64,000 nt of DNA from Rhizorhabdus phycosphaerae (GTDB taxonomy: Bacteria > Pseudomonadota > Alphaproteobacteria > Sphingomonadales > Sphingomonadaceae). Below the pieces are notes generated by a model. It was not told where the DNA came from and made no database searches. It saw only the letters and a program-made list of their open reading frames with translations. Made by a program: the position numbers and the translations under genes. This document shows positions 7,759 through 15,904 of the stretch, piece by piece (position 1 is the stretch's first letter; the number at the start of each line of letters is the position of its first letter). The stretch lies in the NCBI RefSeq assembly GCF_011044255.1, contig NZ_CP049107.1, positions 1,674,001 to 1,738,000 on the forward strand. The letters run 5' to 3'.

Positions 7759-9957
7759 ATGGAGCATGGTGGGGACAGAGATGCGCCAGGGTCGGTTTCC
7801 CTCGCGACCTGGATATCCCGATCCTATCTGCGAACCGCCATCCTCCCGCTTTTGCTGATCGAACTAACCTTTTTGGCAATTTATTGGGTTAGCAGCAATT
7901 TCATCTACGACCGCAATGCTGCGGCGGTGGAGAAGATCTCTCGCGACTACCTATCCGACCTTGCCCAGCGGGAGGCGTCTTCGATATCGAGTTCGCTCGA
8001 AGGCATAGCTGCATCGACCACCCTTCTCGCACGCGAGACCCGACGCGCGCTCGCGTCGCCGGCCCCCGCCGTCGACCCTGCCGAACGAGCGCGCTATCGC
8101 CGCACGAAAGCCGGCGCGCTGGTCAGTACGGGCGGTGGTGATCGCAGCGCCAGCTTTTACAGTGGCCAGCGCGGGATAGGCCCCGAGCAGATGGACAAGG
8201 TCTGGCGCCTCACCCGGATTGATCCGCTTCTGCGCGACCTCAAGGAAACCAACCCCTTGGTCGCACAATCCTATTTCAATAGCTGGGACACCTATAACCG
8301 CATCTATCCCTATGTGAACGCTGCGGAAACCTATCCCGCCGACATGGACGTGCGGTCCTATAACTTCTACTATGAGGCCGACGCCAAGCGCAATCCATCG
8401 CGCCGGCAGACGTGGACCGATGCCTATCTCGACCCCGCCGGAGCGGGCTGGATGGTCTCCTCGATCGCGCCCGTCTATTCGACCGAGCGGCTGGAGGGCG
8501 TAGTCGGGATAGACGTCACGATCGGCGCGCTGATCGAGCATGTTCTGGCGATGAACATCCCGTGGAAGGGCTATGCGATCCTCGTCGGTCGCGACGGAAC
8601 GATGCTGGCGATACCGGGCCCCGGCGAGCGTGATCTGGGCGTGAAGGAGATGCGGCAGCATGCCTATGACGGCGCCGTGAAATCGGACACGTTCAAACCC
8701 GAGGCCTATAATCTGCTGCGCCGCAAGGATCTGGCGCCGCTGGCCACGCTATTTCGCGACGACCGGGTGGTCGCGCGCGATGTCACCCTGAACGGACGGC
8801 GCATGATTGCGGCCCGGGGCGCGGTAATGGGCCCGGGGTGGAAATTGCTCGTGCTGGCACCGTCGGAAGAGATTTTGAGCGAGGCCCAATATCTTCGCGC
8901 GAGACTGCAGAGCATCGGTCAGTTGATGGCGTTGGCGCTGTTCCTCTTCTACTGCATCTTTATGGTCTATCTCTACGCGCGCACACGTGCGCTGAGCAAA
9001 AAGCTCTCCGACCCGCTGGATGCGATCGGAGAGACGATCTTCGAGATCGGCGCCGGCCGGCATGAACAGTCGACGCCGGAGAGCGGCGTCACCGAGATCG
9101 ATACTCTGGCCCATAGTCTGGTCCACATGTCGCGGGGCCTTGCGCAGGCCTATCAGACCATCAGCGAGCAGGAACGCCAGGTCAGCACAGCGCTTCAGCG
9201 CGAGGTGGCGATCAATACCGCTCAGCGACGTTTCATCGACGTCATCTCGCACGAATTCCGCACGCCGCTGACGGTTATCGACAGCTGCGGCCAGATCCTC
9301 GCGCGGCGTGCCGATCAGCTGAAGCCGGATGACCTGCGACAAAGGTCGGTAAGCCTCCGCCGCGCGGTGCGCAGATGCAACGATGTGCTGGCCAGCGCAC
9401 TGCAGCTGCTGCGTGTCGAGAAGACCGGACGCGGTGAGCCGCCCCGACTGACACGGGCCATGTGGTCGGAGCTCGTCGCGCCCGCTCAGGAAGCGCTGCG
9501 CGACCAATATCCGGGACGGACGCTCGAAATAGGTGATCTGCCGGACACGCCGATCGAGATCGACCCCGAGATGATGCGCGTCGCCGTTGCGGCGGTGGTC
9601 GACAATGCCGCGCGCTATGCGGGCGAGGACGGCAAGGTCCATATCTCGGTGCGCGACCAGGGCGACCGCAGCATCCTGTCGGTCCATGACAGCGGGCCCG
9701 GCATTGCGCCGGACGAGCTTGCCCAGGTGAAGCAGCGATTTTTCCGGGGGGCAAACAGCGCCGGCACGCCGGGCGCGGGCATCGGGCTTTACCTGGCCGA
9801 TCAGATCCTCGACGCCCATGGCGGAGCCCTGGAGATTTTCTCCGAGCAGGACCGCGGTACGACGGTGGCGCTCAGTCTGCCGAAGCGCCACGCCTGGAAG
9901 GCCGACGAAGAGGAAGAGCTCGCCCCGCCGCCTGGACGCACTGAGGAACAATACTGA
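7759..9957 (+). CDS. Membrane-bound dCache-type sensor histidine kinase
   Basis: Sensor kinase of 732 residues with an N-terminal transmembrane helix (about residues 24-48), a periplasmic double-Cache-like region to about residue 385 (aromatic-rich, WTDAYLDPAG and GVVGIDVTI segments typical of Cache ligand-binding modules), a second transmembrane helix near residues 390-412, a HAMP-like linker, a HisKA domain with His in ISHEFRTPLTVI near residue 497, and a HATPase with N box and GAGIGLYLA. A short acidic tail follows. Cache sensors usually bind amino or organic acids, but the ligand here is unknown. The gene lies just upstream of the response regulator, a likely cognate pair. Confidence 0.9.
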   Translation: MEHGGDRDAPGSVSLATWISRSYLRTAILPLLLIELTFLAIYWVSSNFIYDRNAAAVEKISRDYLSDLAQREASSISSSLEGIAASTTLLARETRRALASPAPAVDPAERARYRRTKAGALVSTGGGDRSASFYSGQRGIGPEQMDKVWRLTRIDPLLRDLKETNPLVAQSYFNSWDTYNRIYPYVNAAETYPADMDVRSYNFYYEADAKRNPSRRQTWTDAYLDPAGAGWMVSSIAPVYSTERLEGVVGIDVTIGALIEHVLAMNIPWKGYAILVGRDGTMLAIPGPGERDLGVKEMRQHAYDGAVKSDTFKPEAYNLLRRKDLAPLATLFRDDRVVARDVTLNGRRMIAARGAVMGPGWKLLVLAPSEEILSEAQYLRARLQSIGQLMALALFLFYCIFMVYLYARTRALSKKLSDPLDAIGETIFEIGAGRHEQSTPESGVTEIDTLAHSLVHMSRGLAQAYQTISEQERQVSTALQREVAINTAQRRFIDVISHEFRTPLTVIDSCGQILARRADQLKPDDLRQRSVSLRRAVRRCNDVLASALQLLRVEKTGRGEPPRLTRAMWSELVAPAQEALRDQYPGRTLEIGDLPDTPIEIDPEMMRVAVAAVVDNAARYAGEDGKVHISVRDQGDRSILSVHDSGPGIAPDELAQVKQRFFRGANSAGTPGAGIGLYLADQILDAHGGALEIFSEQDRGTTVALSLPKRHAWKADEEEELAPPPGRTEEQY

Positions 9958-10064
9958 GCGCATAAAAGGCTGGCAGCGCATAGTAAGTCTACGGAGAGGT
10001 GCGGAATCGCTTTTCCCGACATCTTGGCGTAGCCATTCGTAAGCAGGCGTCTTGGGGGAGTATG

Positions 10065-10808
10065 ATGAAGATGGCCGAAGACAATAGCGGATCCGCCGTC
10101 GAACAGGCCGCGCTTTCGGCTGCTGCGACGGCAGCACGCGCGCAGTATCACATATTGTGCGTTGAGGATGAGGCAGAGATACTCGCCGATCTGGTCGAGG
10201 AACTGGCACATGCCGGTTTTTCGGTCGAAGGCGCGACAAATGGCGTGGAAGCGCTTGCCAAGGTTGAGGCACGGACGCCCAATCTGATCGTGAGCGACAT
10301 GAACATGCCCGAACTGGACGGTCTCTCACTGGTCCGCGAACTGCGTGCCCGGGATGCGAAGACGGGTACCATCCCCTTCATCTTCCTATCGGCCTATGGC
10401 GACAACAGCCATCTCATCAACGGGCGCCAGGCGGGGGCGGACGACTATCTGGTCAAGCCGATTGATTTCGATCTGCTCATCGCCGCCATTGACAACAGGC
10501 TGGCAAATTGTGAGCGCCTGGCCGAGCGCGTGCGGCTGGAGACAAGCGGTATAACGGCTGCCGAACAGAAGAACGCCGAAGCGAAGATCGCCGGGCTGAC
10601 GCAACGCGAACGCGAGGTTCTGGTCAAGTTGAGCCAAGGCAAGGCGAACAAGGTGATCGCCTATGAACTGGACCTCAGCATCCGTACGGTCGAACTCTAC
10701 CGCGCGGCGCTGATGCGGGCGCTCGGCGTACGATCGCTCGCCGAAGCGCTCAAGATTGCCGTAGCGGCAGGCGTCACAAAACTGGATTCACCGTCGATCA
10801 AGCCCTGA
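10065..10808 (+). CDS. Response regulator, REC plus LuxR-type HTH
   Basis: NarL/FixJ-type regulator. The receiver domain (about residues 28-145) carries the acidic pair in VEDEAE, the phospho-acceptor Asp in VSDMNMPELDG and the Lys in YLVKPID. The C-terminal helix-turn-helix (TQREREVLVKLSQGKANKVIA through SIRTVELYRA) is LuxR-type. A GGGGGAG ribosome site sits 4-10 bases before the ATGs at 10065 and 10071, so the exact start is one of these; an upstream in-frame extension is less likely. It follows the Cache kinase by about 100 bases and is probably phosphorylated by one or both neighbouring kinases. Target genes are unknown. Confidence 0.88.
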   Translation: MKMAEDNSGSAVEQAALSAAATAARAQYHILCVEDEAEILADLVEELAHAGFSVEGATNGVEALAKVEARTPNLIVSDMNMPELDGLSLVRELRARDAKTGTIPFIFLSAYGDNSHLINGRQAGADDYLVKPIDFDLLIAAIDNRLANCERLAERVRLETSGITAAEQKNAEAKIAGLTQREREVLVKLSQGKANKVIAYELDLSIRTVELYRAALMRALGVRSLAEALKIAVAAGVTKLDSPSIKP

Positions 10809-10988
10809 TCCAAGGTACGTATCGACAAGTTGCACTCACCCATAATCACGCATTAACTTGAAATCACGGTAATAACGCTGATTTTCCGGCGTATTTTATT
10901 TCAGAACGCCTCCGAAACATTGATATTTTTGTCGATCATCAAATGTTTACGTCCCTGCTGTAGATAAACACTCATCTAGGAGTGATCT
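10809..10988. other. AT-rich promoter region of the globin-coupled receptor
   Basis: This 180-base gap is clearly AT-richer than its surroundings and holds only the ribosome site AGGAG (7 bases before the ATG at 10989) as a firm landmark. No convincing sigma-28 or sigma-54 element was found by eye. It presumably carries the promoter of the chemoreceptor gene. Confidence 0.4.
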
Positions 10989-12470
10989 ATGACAGACAAC
11001 AGGACATCCTTGCCGGCCGAGTCGGCGCAGCTGAGCTTTTTCGGCCTCTCTTTCGGCCCGAACGACGACTTGCCGCTCATCCACGAAGGCGTCGAGCGCC
11101 ATGCCGGCCCAGCGCTGGATGTTCTCTACGCCAAGATCGCTTCCGACCCCAAGCTGGGCGTGCTGTTCCGTAACCCCGCCGCCATCGAGCATGCGCGATC
11201 CAAGCAGCTCGAGCACTGGTCCGCCCTGTTCACGCAGGGCATCAATGGGCAGTTCATGCAAGGCGCCGAGAAGATCGGGCTGATCCATGCGCGGGTCGGG
11301 CTCGATCCGGTCTGGTATATCGGCGCCTATGCCATGGTCCTCGACCAGGTGATCGACGGGATGATGAGTCAGTCCGTCCGCCGTCGCCTCAGCGGCAAGG
11401 CCCTCACCCACGCCATAGGGACCTTCGTCAAGACGGCCCTATTCGATATGCAGCTGGCTCTGTCCTCCTATTTCAAGGCGGCGAATGAAGAACGTGCCGA
11501 GGCGATCGGGCGGATCGGCCAGGCCCTGTCGGCGCTGGCCGATGGCGACCTCGACAATCGCCTCAGCGGCCTGAGCGCCGAATATCGACAGATCGAACAG
11601 GATTTCGAGCAGATGCGCGTAAGGATGCGCGAGACGCTGACCGAAGTCGCCGATGCGTCGGAAATGATCCGGGTGAGTTCGTCCGAGATCGCCCACGCCT
11701 CCTCCGATCTTGCCGAACGCACCGAAAAACAGGCGGCCAATGTCGAGGAGACCGCGGCCGCGATGGAGCAGATCACCGCCACGGTGAAGCAGACCGCGAG
11801 TCGGGCGAACGAGGTTCGATCAGCGGTTCAGGAGGCCCAGCATGACGCCGGCATCGGCGCCGAGGTCGTCCAGAAGGCGGTTGGGGCGATGGCCGACATC
11901 GAGCGGTCGTCGAGCGAGATCGCCCAGATCGTCACGCTGATCGATGGCATAGCCTTCCAGACCAACCTGCTGGCCCTGAATGCCGGCGTCGAAGCCGCAC
12001 GCGCCGGCGATGCCGGCATGGGCTTCGCGGTGGTCGCGAACGAAGTCAGGGCGCTCGCGCAGCGATCCGCCGATGCAGCGAAGAATATCAAGGACCTGAT
12101 CGGCAGCAGCTCGGCGCAAGTCACCCAAGGCGTGCATCTGGTCGGCGAAACCGGCGAGGCCCTCTCTCGCATCGCCGGACGTATCGGCCAGATGAACCTC
12201 CTCGCCACCGAGATCGCCAGCACGGCGGATGCGCAGGCGCAGGGGATCGCCGAGGTCAATGTTGCCGTAAACTCGATGGACCGCTCGACCCAGCAGAATG
12301 CGGCCATGGTCGAGGAGGCCACAGCCGCTGCCAACAGCCTATCGACCGAAGCCACACGCCTTTCCGGGCTGGTCGGACGCTTCGCCCTGGGCGAAGGTGG
12401 CCGCAGCTCAGGCAATCGCGCCCAGGGCTTCTGGGACAGCAGCCAGAGCAGGCTCAGCGCAGTAGGCTGA
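10989..12470 (+). CDS. Globin-coupled methyl-accepting chemotaxis protein
   Basis: Soluble aerotaxis-type receptor (493 residues). Residues 20-175 form a globin-coupled-sensor domain, with the likely proximal heme ligand His100 in [18 protein letters not shown], the family's hallmark segment. A HAMP-like/linker region follows (about 180-235), then a long MCP signalling domain with the hairpin tip [22 protein letters not shown] containing the CheA/CheW contact sequence. No transmembrane segment is present, so it acts in the cytoplasm, as HemAT does. It lies 3 kb upstream of a full che operon that contains no other receptor gene, and is a good candidate input for that pathway, probably sensing oxygen. 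Confidence 0.9.
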   Translation: MTDNRTSLPAESAQLSFFGLSFGPNDDLPLIHEGVERHAGPALDVLYAKIASDPKLGVLFRNPAAIEHARSKQLEHWSALFTQGINGQFMQGAEKIGLIHARVGLDPVWYIGAYAMVLDQVIDGMMSQSVRRRLSGKALTHAIGTFVKTALFDMQLALSSYFKAANEERAEAIGRIGQALSALADGDLDNRLSGLSAEYRQIEQDFEQMRVRMRETLTEVADASEMIRVSSSEIAHASSDLAERTEKQAANVEETAAAMEQITATVKQTASRANEVRSAVQEAQHDAGIGAEVVQKAVGAMADIERSSSEIAQIVTLIDGIAFQTNLLALNAGVEAARAGDAGMGFAVVANEVRALAQRSADAAKNIKDLIGSSSAQVTQGVHLVGETGEALSRIAGRIGQMNLLATEIASTADAQAQGIAEVNVAVNSMDRSTQQNAAMVEEATAAANSLSTEATRLSGLVGRFALGEGGRSSGNRAQGFWDSSQSRLSAVG

Positions 12471-12497
12471 AACCCACGGGAGTAATCGTCTAGGGCG

Positions 12498-12692
12498 TCA
12501 CGCGGCCAGCAGCGGGGCCGTCGTCGGAAAACTGCGTATGCGACGGTCGAGCCGCCACAACTCGGAAGGGCGCCGGCCCGTAAACTGTACCGCAGTGGCG
12601 ACAGCGGCCTCGTCGTCATGGGCACGCAGTTCGACGCAATCGTCGATGTGGTCGCCCAGCGAATCCAGAATGTACAATCTGTAGCTTTGCAT
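12498..12692 (-). CDS. Small conserved-type hypothetical protein
   Basis: A 64-residue protein beginning MQSYRLYILD at the ATG at 12692; an 11-residue upstream extension is possible but lacks a ribosome site. It has the pattern of a small alphaproteobacterial family in which a Y-R-L-Y-I-L-D strand is followed by a D-E-A (here DDEAAVATA) helix and a W-x-L-D-R-x-I-R-x-F end. These are common as single genes and have no assigned function. It lies between the chemoreceptor and the EAL protein on the opposite strand to the former. I judge it real from the pattern, but cannot name a role. Confidence 0.6.
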   Translation of the reverse strand: MQSYRLYILDSLGDHIDDCVELRAHDDEAAVATAVQFTGRRPSELWRLDRRIRSFPTTAPLLAA

Positions 12693-12785
12693 GACGGCGC
12701 GACTGTTAACCATGTTCCGGGTCATAATCGTTGCAGACGTCGGTCGATATTGTGGACTCTGCTAAGGGCAATCCCTTCTGGACGG

Positions 12786-15026
12786 TCAGGCAGCCATGCC
12801 GGGCGCCCCGCCCGGCTTTGCCTCGTCATTGAGCCGCTGACCGACCGCCGATGCCGGCATGGCGCGCGCGAACAGATGGCCCTGAGCGTCACGGCACCCC
12901 GCGTCGAGCAGCCACGACCATTGCGCCTCCGTCTCCACCCCCTCGGCGACGATTCCCAGGCGAAGCGCCGTAGCGAGCCTGATGATCGCGCCGATCACCT
13001 GGTCGGACGCTTCGCTGGCGCCAATGCCCGTAACGAAGGACCGATCGATCTTGATCTTCGTGATCGGGTAACTGCGCAGATAGCCAAGGCTGGAATAACC
13101 GGTTCCGAAATCGTCCAGCGCCAGTCCAAACCCCAGCTCGCGCAGCCGCGCCAGTTTCTCGCGCAGCTGCCGATCGTCACGCAGAAAGACGCCTTCGGTG
13201 ATTTCCAGGTCGAACAAACGTGGATCGACGTCCATCTCGCGAACAAGGTCGGCGAGGCTGTCGACGAAGCCCTCCGCATGGAGCTGGCAGGAGGAGATGT
13301 TCACGGCCACGCGCAGCGACGGCCATGCCCTGCTGTCTTCGAACGCCTGCCGCAGCACGAACAGACCGAGACGCTCGATCAGACCCGACTGCTCGGCAAC
13401 GGGGACGAACAGCGCTGGCGAGATCTCGCCTTTCTCGGGATGCCGCCAGCGCAGCAGCGCCTCGACTCCAATCATGCGTCCCGAGCCATTGACCTGCGGC
13501 TGATATTCGACCCGCAGATCGCCGTCGCGGAGCGCCTCGCCCAGATCCTGTTCCAATATCCGGCGCGATCGAACGAGCGCGTCCATGTCTGCGTCGAAGA
13601 GGCGATACTGCCCCCGCGCTTCCGATTTCGCCCGAAGCAATGCCATATCGGCCTGGCGGATCATCTCTTCCGGATCGACATCGCCTTCCGGCAACATGGC
13701 GATGCCGATCGTACAGGTCACGGAGATGGGGCCGACCCCCAATGCGAACGGCTCCGCCACCGTCGCGCAGAGCCGCTCGGCCAGCCGCGCGGCGGCATCC
13801 GCAGTCGCATCTTCCAGCAGAATCGCGAACTCGTCCGCAGAGAATCGTGCAAGCATCTCATGCTGTCGGCAGGTCCGGAGGAGCCGCGCGCCGACCTCAC
13901 GGATCAGTTCGTCGCCAACGACATGGCCATAGGTGTCGTTCGCCTCCCGGAAACGGTCGAGGTTCAGGCACAATATGGCGGCCTGTCCTCCATCCCGTTT
14001 CCGCCGTCCCGCAATGTCGCGCAGCCTTCGGACGAAGAGCGGGCGGTTGGGCATGCCGGTAAGCATGTCGTGAAAGGCGATATGCTTGGCGCGCGCTTCG
14101 CTGGCCATCAGCCCACGGGCCATGCGGCGCGTTCGACGGTGCAACGCGTACACCGCCATGCACAGAAGCAACATGAGAAGAAGGAGAGGCCCCTTCAACC
14201 GCCCCAGAACGGCCGCGCTTGGCCGGACGGGCTCCCAGCCGAGCGACGCCACCATTTGCCCCCGGGCGTCTATCAGCTCGACATGCGCTTCATCGGCATG
14301 AGATCCGATTCGCTCTTCGCCCTCGCGATAATGCAGCCCGTGGATGAGGAAACGGGCGGCGATCAGGTCGAGAAAGCCCTGGTCGAGCGGGCGGGTCACG
14401 AGCACGAGCGGAGCAGTTTCCCCAAGCGGCCGGACTCGGCCAAGATCGGGAGAGACGATCATTGCGACCACAAGATGGACGCGCCCGTCGATCCGGGCCG
14501 CTGCCGTCGCATAGACCGGCGGCAGACCGCGTGTCGGCGCTGTTGCGCTGGCGCTGGTACGCCGGATACGTTCCTCGTGCCGCGCCTTGGCGACGATCGC
14601 CGACACCGCCGGTAGGTCCAGCGGCGGAGGGCGCATCGAGGCGGGGGCCGCTGCATAAGCGAACAGCGGCCTATTGTTGCGGTCGAGCAACCTGACCGTG
14701 TCGAAGCCGGCATTTTCGGTGAGATAGACGCCGAGATTGTCGCGTGCCCAGACCGGATCGAAACGATGATCGAGCCGAAGCAGCGCCTCATCCCAGGCGA
14801 GCTGCGGTTGAATCGAGGCCGCCAGCTCAGCGAAGCGCGAGTCCACGCCGTGAGCGAGGATCGCCTGCTCCCTTGCGGCGGAATCCCGATCGATCTGTCG
14901 CACGAGCACCATCATCATGGCCGCAGCCGCGACAAGGACGACAAGGGCCGTGGCGGCAAGCGGACGGGTGAAATCCCGTGGCTCGAACAGCCGCTCCGGC
15001 GGCGCCATGAATCGATCGGATTTCAT
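12786..15026 (-). CDS. CHASE4-like/GGDEF/EAL protein, probable c-di-GMP phosphodiesterase
   Basis: Inner-membrane c-di-GMP protein of about 746 residues. One transmembrane helix (about 25-45) precedes a CHASE4-like periplasmic domain, a second helix lies near residues 255-275, then GGDEF and EAL domains. The GGDEF signature is changed to SADEF (residues 396-400, bases 13827-13841), so cyclase activity is unlikely. The EAL part keeps EALLRW, DDFGTGYSSL, KIDRSFV and EGVET, i.e. the metal- and substrate-binding residues of active phosphodiesterases. The net expected role is c-di-GMP breakdown, perhaps with the dead GGDEF as a GTP-binding regulatory module. I chose the ATG at 15026 because a GAGCAGGG run precedes it; 15047 is the alternative. 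Confidence 0.88.
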   Translation of the reverse strand: MKSDRFMAPPERLFEPRDFTRPLAATALVVLVAAAAMMMVLVRQIDRDSAAREQAILAHGVDSRFAELAASIQPQLAWDEALLRLDHRFDPVWARDNLGVYLTENAGFDTVRLLDRNNRPLFAYAAAPASMRPPPLDLPAVSAIVAKARHEERIRRTSASATAPTRGLPPVYATAAARIDGRVHLVVAMIVSPDLGRVRPLGETAPLVLVTRPLDQGFLDLIAARFLIHGLHYREGEERIGSHADEAHVELIDARGQMVASLGWEPVRPSAAVLGRLKGPLLLLMLLLCMAVYALHRRTRRMARGLMASEARAKHIAFHDMLTGMPNRPLFVRRLRDIAGRRKRDGGQAAILCLNLDRFREANDTYGHVVGDELIREVGARLLRTCRQHEMLARFSADEFAILLEDATADAAARLAERLCATVAEPFALGVGPISVTCTIGIAMLPEGDVDPEEMIRQADMALLRAKSEARGQYRLFDADMDALVRSRRILEQDLGEALRDGDLRVEYQPQVNGSGRMIGVEALLRWRHPEKGEISPALFVPVAEQSGLIERLGLFVLRQAFEDSRAWPSLRVAVNISSCQLHAEGFVDSLADLVREMDVDPRLFDLEITEGVFLRDDRQLREKLARLRELGFGLALDDFGTGYSSLGYLRSYPITKIKIDRSFVTGIGASEASDQVIGAIIRLATALRLGIVAEGVETEAQWSWLLDAGCRDAQGHLFARAMPASAVGQRLNDEAKPGGAPGMAA

Positions 15027-15589
15027 TCCCTGCTCATGTCGCAGCATAGGAACAGCGTGGTCGGTGGCTCAACGTGCGATTTCAGGTACAATTACGTGAC
15101 AGTAACGGCCGCATTCTGCGCAGCGCCTTAACTTCGACTTTACCGGCGCCAGCTACCCCTTCCCTGCCCAGGACCGGAAATCCGCGGGACGCCTTCGGGG
15201 CGTACTATGAAGGAAGGAACGAGGCGCATGATGCGGCGACGCGCGACAAAACCGGGCGTTTTGTCCTGCCTGCTCCCGCCCGATGCACTGCGGTTCTACG
15301 ACCTTCGTCTAACAGCGACTGCCTGCGCGGAAAGAATGGGCGGCGGCACCGCTAGCCTTAACGATTATCTTACCAACTTCGGGCAGCGTGTCTGCACGAT
15401 GTCCAGAAAGAAGATCCTCCCCGCAGCAGACGCCCTTGACCGCAAGGCACATGCAAATGCGGGCGGTCTCATGTCCGGCACGCCGGTCGGACGTCGCACG
15501 CAATCCAGCCGTCGCGCCGGTCGGGGGTATCGGGGGGCAACCGACGGGGCGGCCTTCCGGAGCGCGCAATGCCTGCAGGAGTGGAAGTG
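15027..15589. other. Long gap upstream of the chemotaxis operon
   Basis: About 560 bases between divergent transcription units. Open frames here (for example 15207-15590) have no ribosome site or recognisable protein pattern. The gap must hold promoters for both the EAL gene and the che operon. The only clear structure is the GACAAAA/TTTTGTC inverted repeat listed separately, and the AGGAG ribosome site at 15577-15581 that fixes the STAS start. Confidence 0.4.
15245..15265. promoter_or_regulatory. Palindrome upstream of the che operon
   Basis: GACAAAA and TTTTGTC form a perfect 7-bp inverted repeat around a 7-base GC-rich spacer. It lies about 325 bases before the first gene of the chemotaxis operon. 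It could be a regulator site or a weak hairpin; nothing else in the sequence decides between these. Confidence 0.35.
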
Positions 15590-15904
15590 ATGACGCAAAC
15601 AGAAGGCTCTCAGCCAGTCACGATCGCGCTGGCACCGGTCATAGACCGAAGCGCCGTGGTGCAGCATCTGGACGAGTTGCGGGCGGCATTCGCGACCGGA
15701 CAGCCGATCGAGATCGGTTGTGGCGAGGTGCAGCAGATCGGCCAGGCCGGACTTCAGCTCCTCGCGAGCGCGGTGCGGACGTGCCGTGAGCGGGACATCG
15801 CCATCAGTTTCAAGGACTGCAGGGGCATCGAACCGGTGATCCGCCTCGCGGGCTTGGCCGACATGTTCATCGACTCAACGAATAGCGCGGGGACGAGCGC
15901 ATGA
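15590..15904 (+). CDS. STAS domain protein of the chemotaxis operon
   Basis: A 104-residue single STAS domain. The start is the ATG at 15590 with AGGAG 8 bases upstream. Its second half has the family pattern Q-x-G-x-A-GLQLLASAVRTC followed by the KDCRGIEPVIRLAGLADMF helix. The serine that anti-sigma antagonists use as phospho-acceptor (D-S-S-G type) is replaced here by QIGQAG, so classical partner switching is unlikely. Its stop overlaps the cheA start (ATGA). STAS proteins are found at the head of some alphaproteobacterial che operons, where their exact role is unsettled; an interaction with CheA or a receptor complex is inference. Confidence 0.8.
   Translation: MTQTEGSQPVTIALAPVIDRSAVVQHLDELRAAFATGQPIEIGCGEVQQIGQAGLQLLASAVRTCRERDIAISFKDCRGIEPVIRLAGLADMFIDSTNSAGTSA

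Noticed and set aside
12618-14615. A 665-codon forward frame opposite the EAL gene
   Set aside because: It has no family pattern and is antisense to a clear multi-domain protein; long antisense frames are expected in DNA this GC-rich.
15207-15590. A 127-codon frame before the STAS gene
   Set aside because: No ribosome site, no recognisable pattern, and it runs into the STAS start in another frame; more likely leader DNA.
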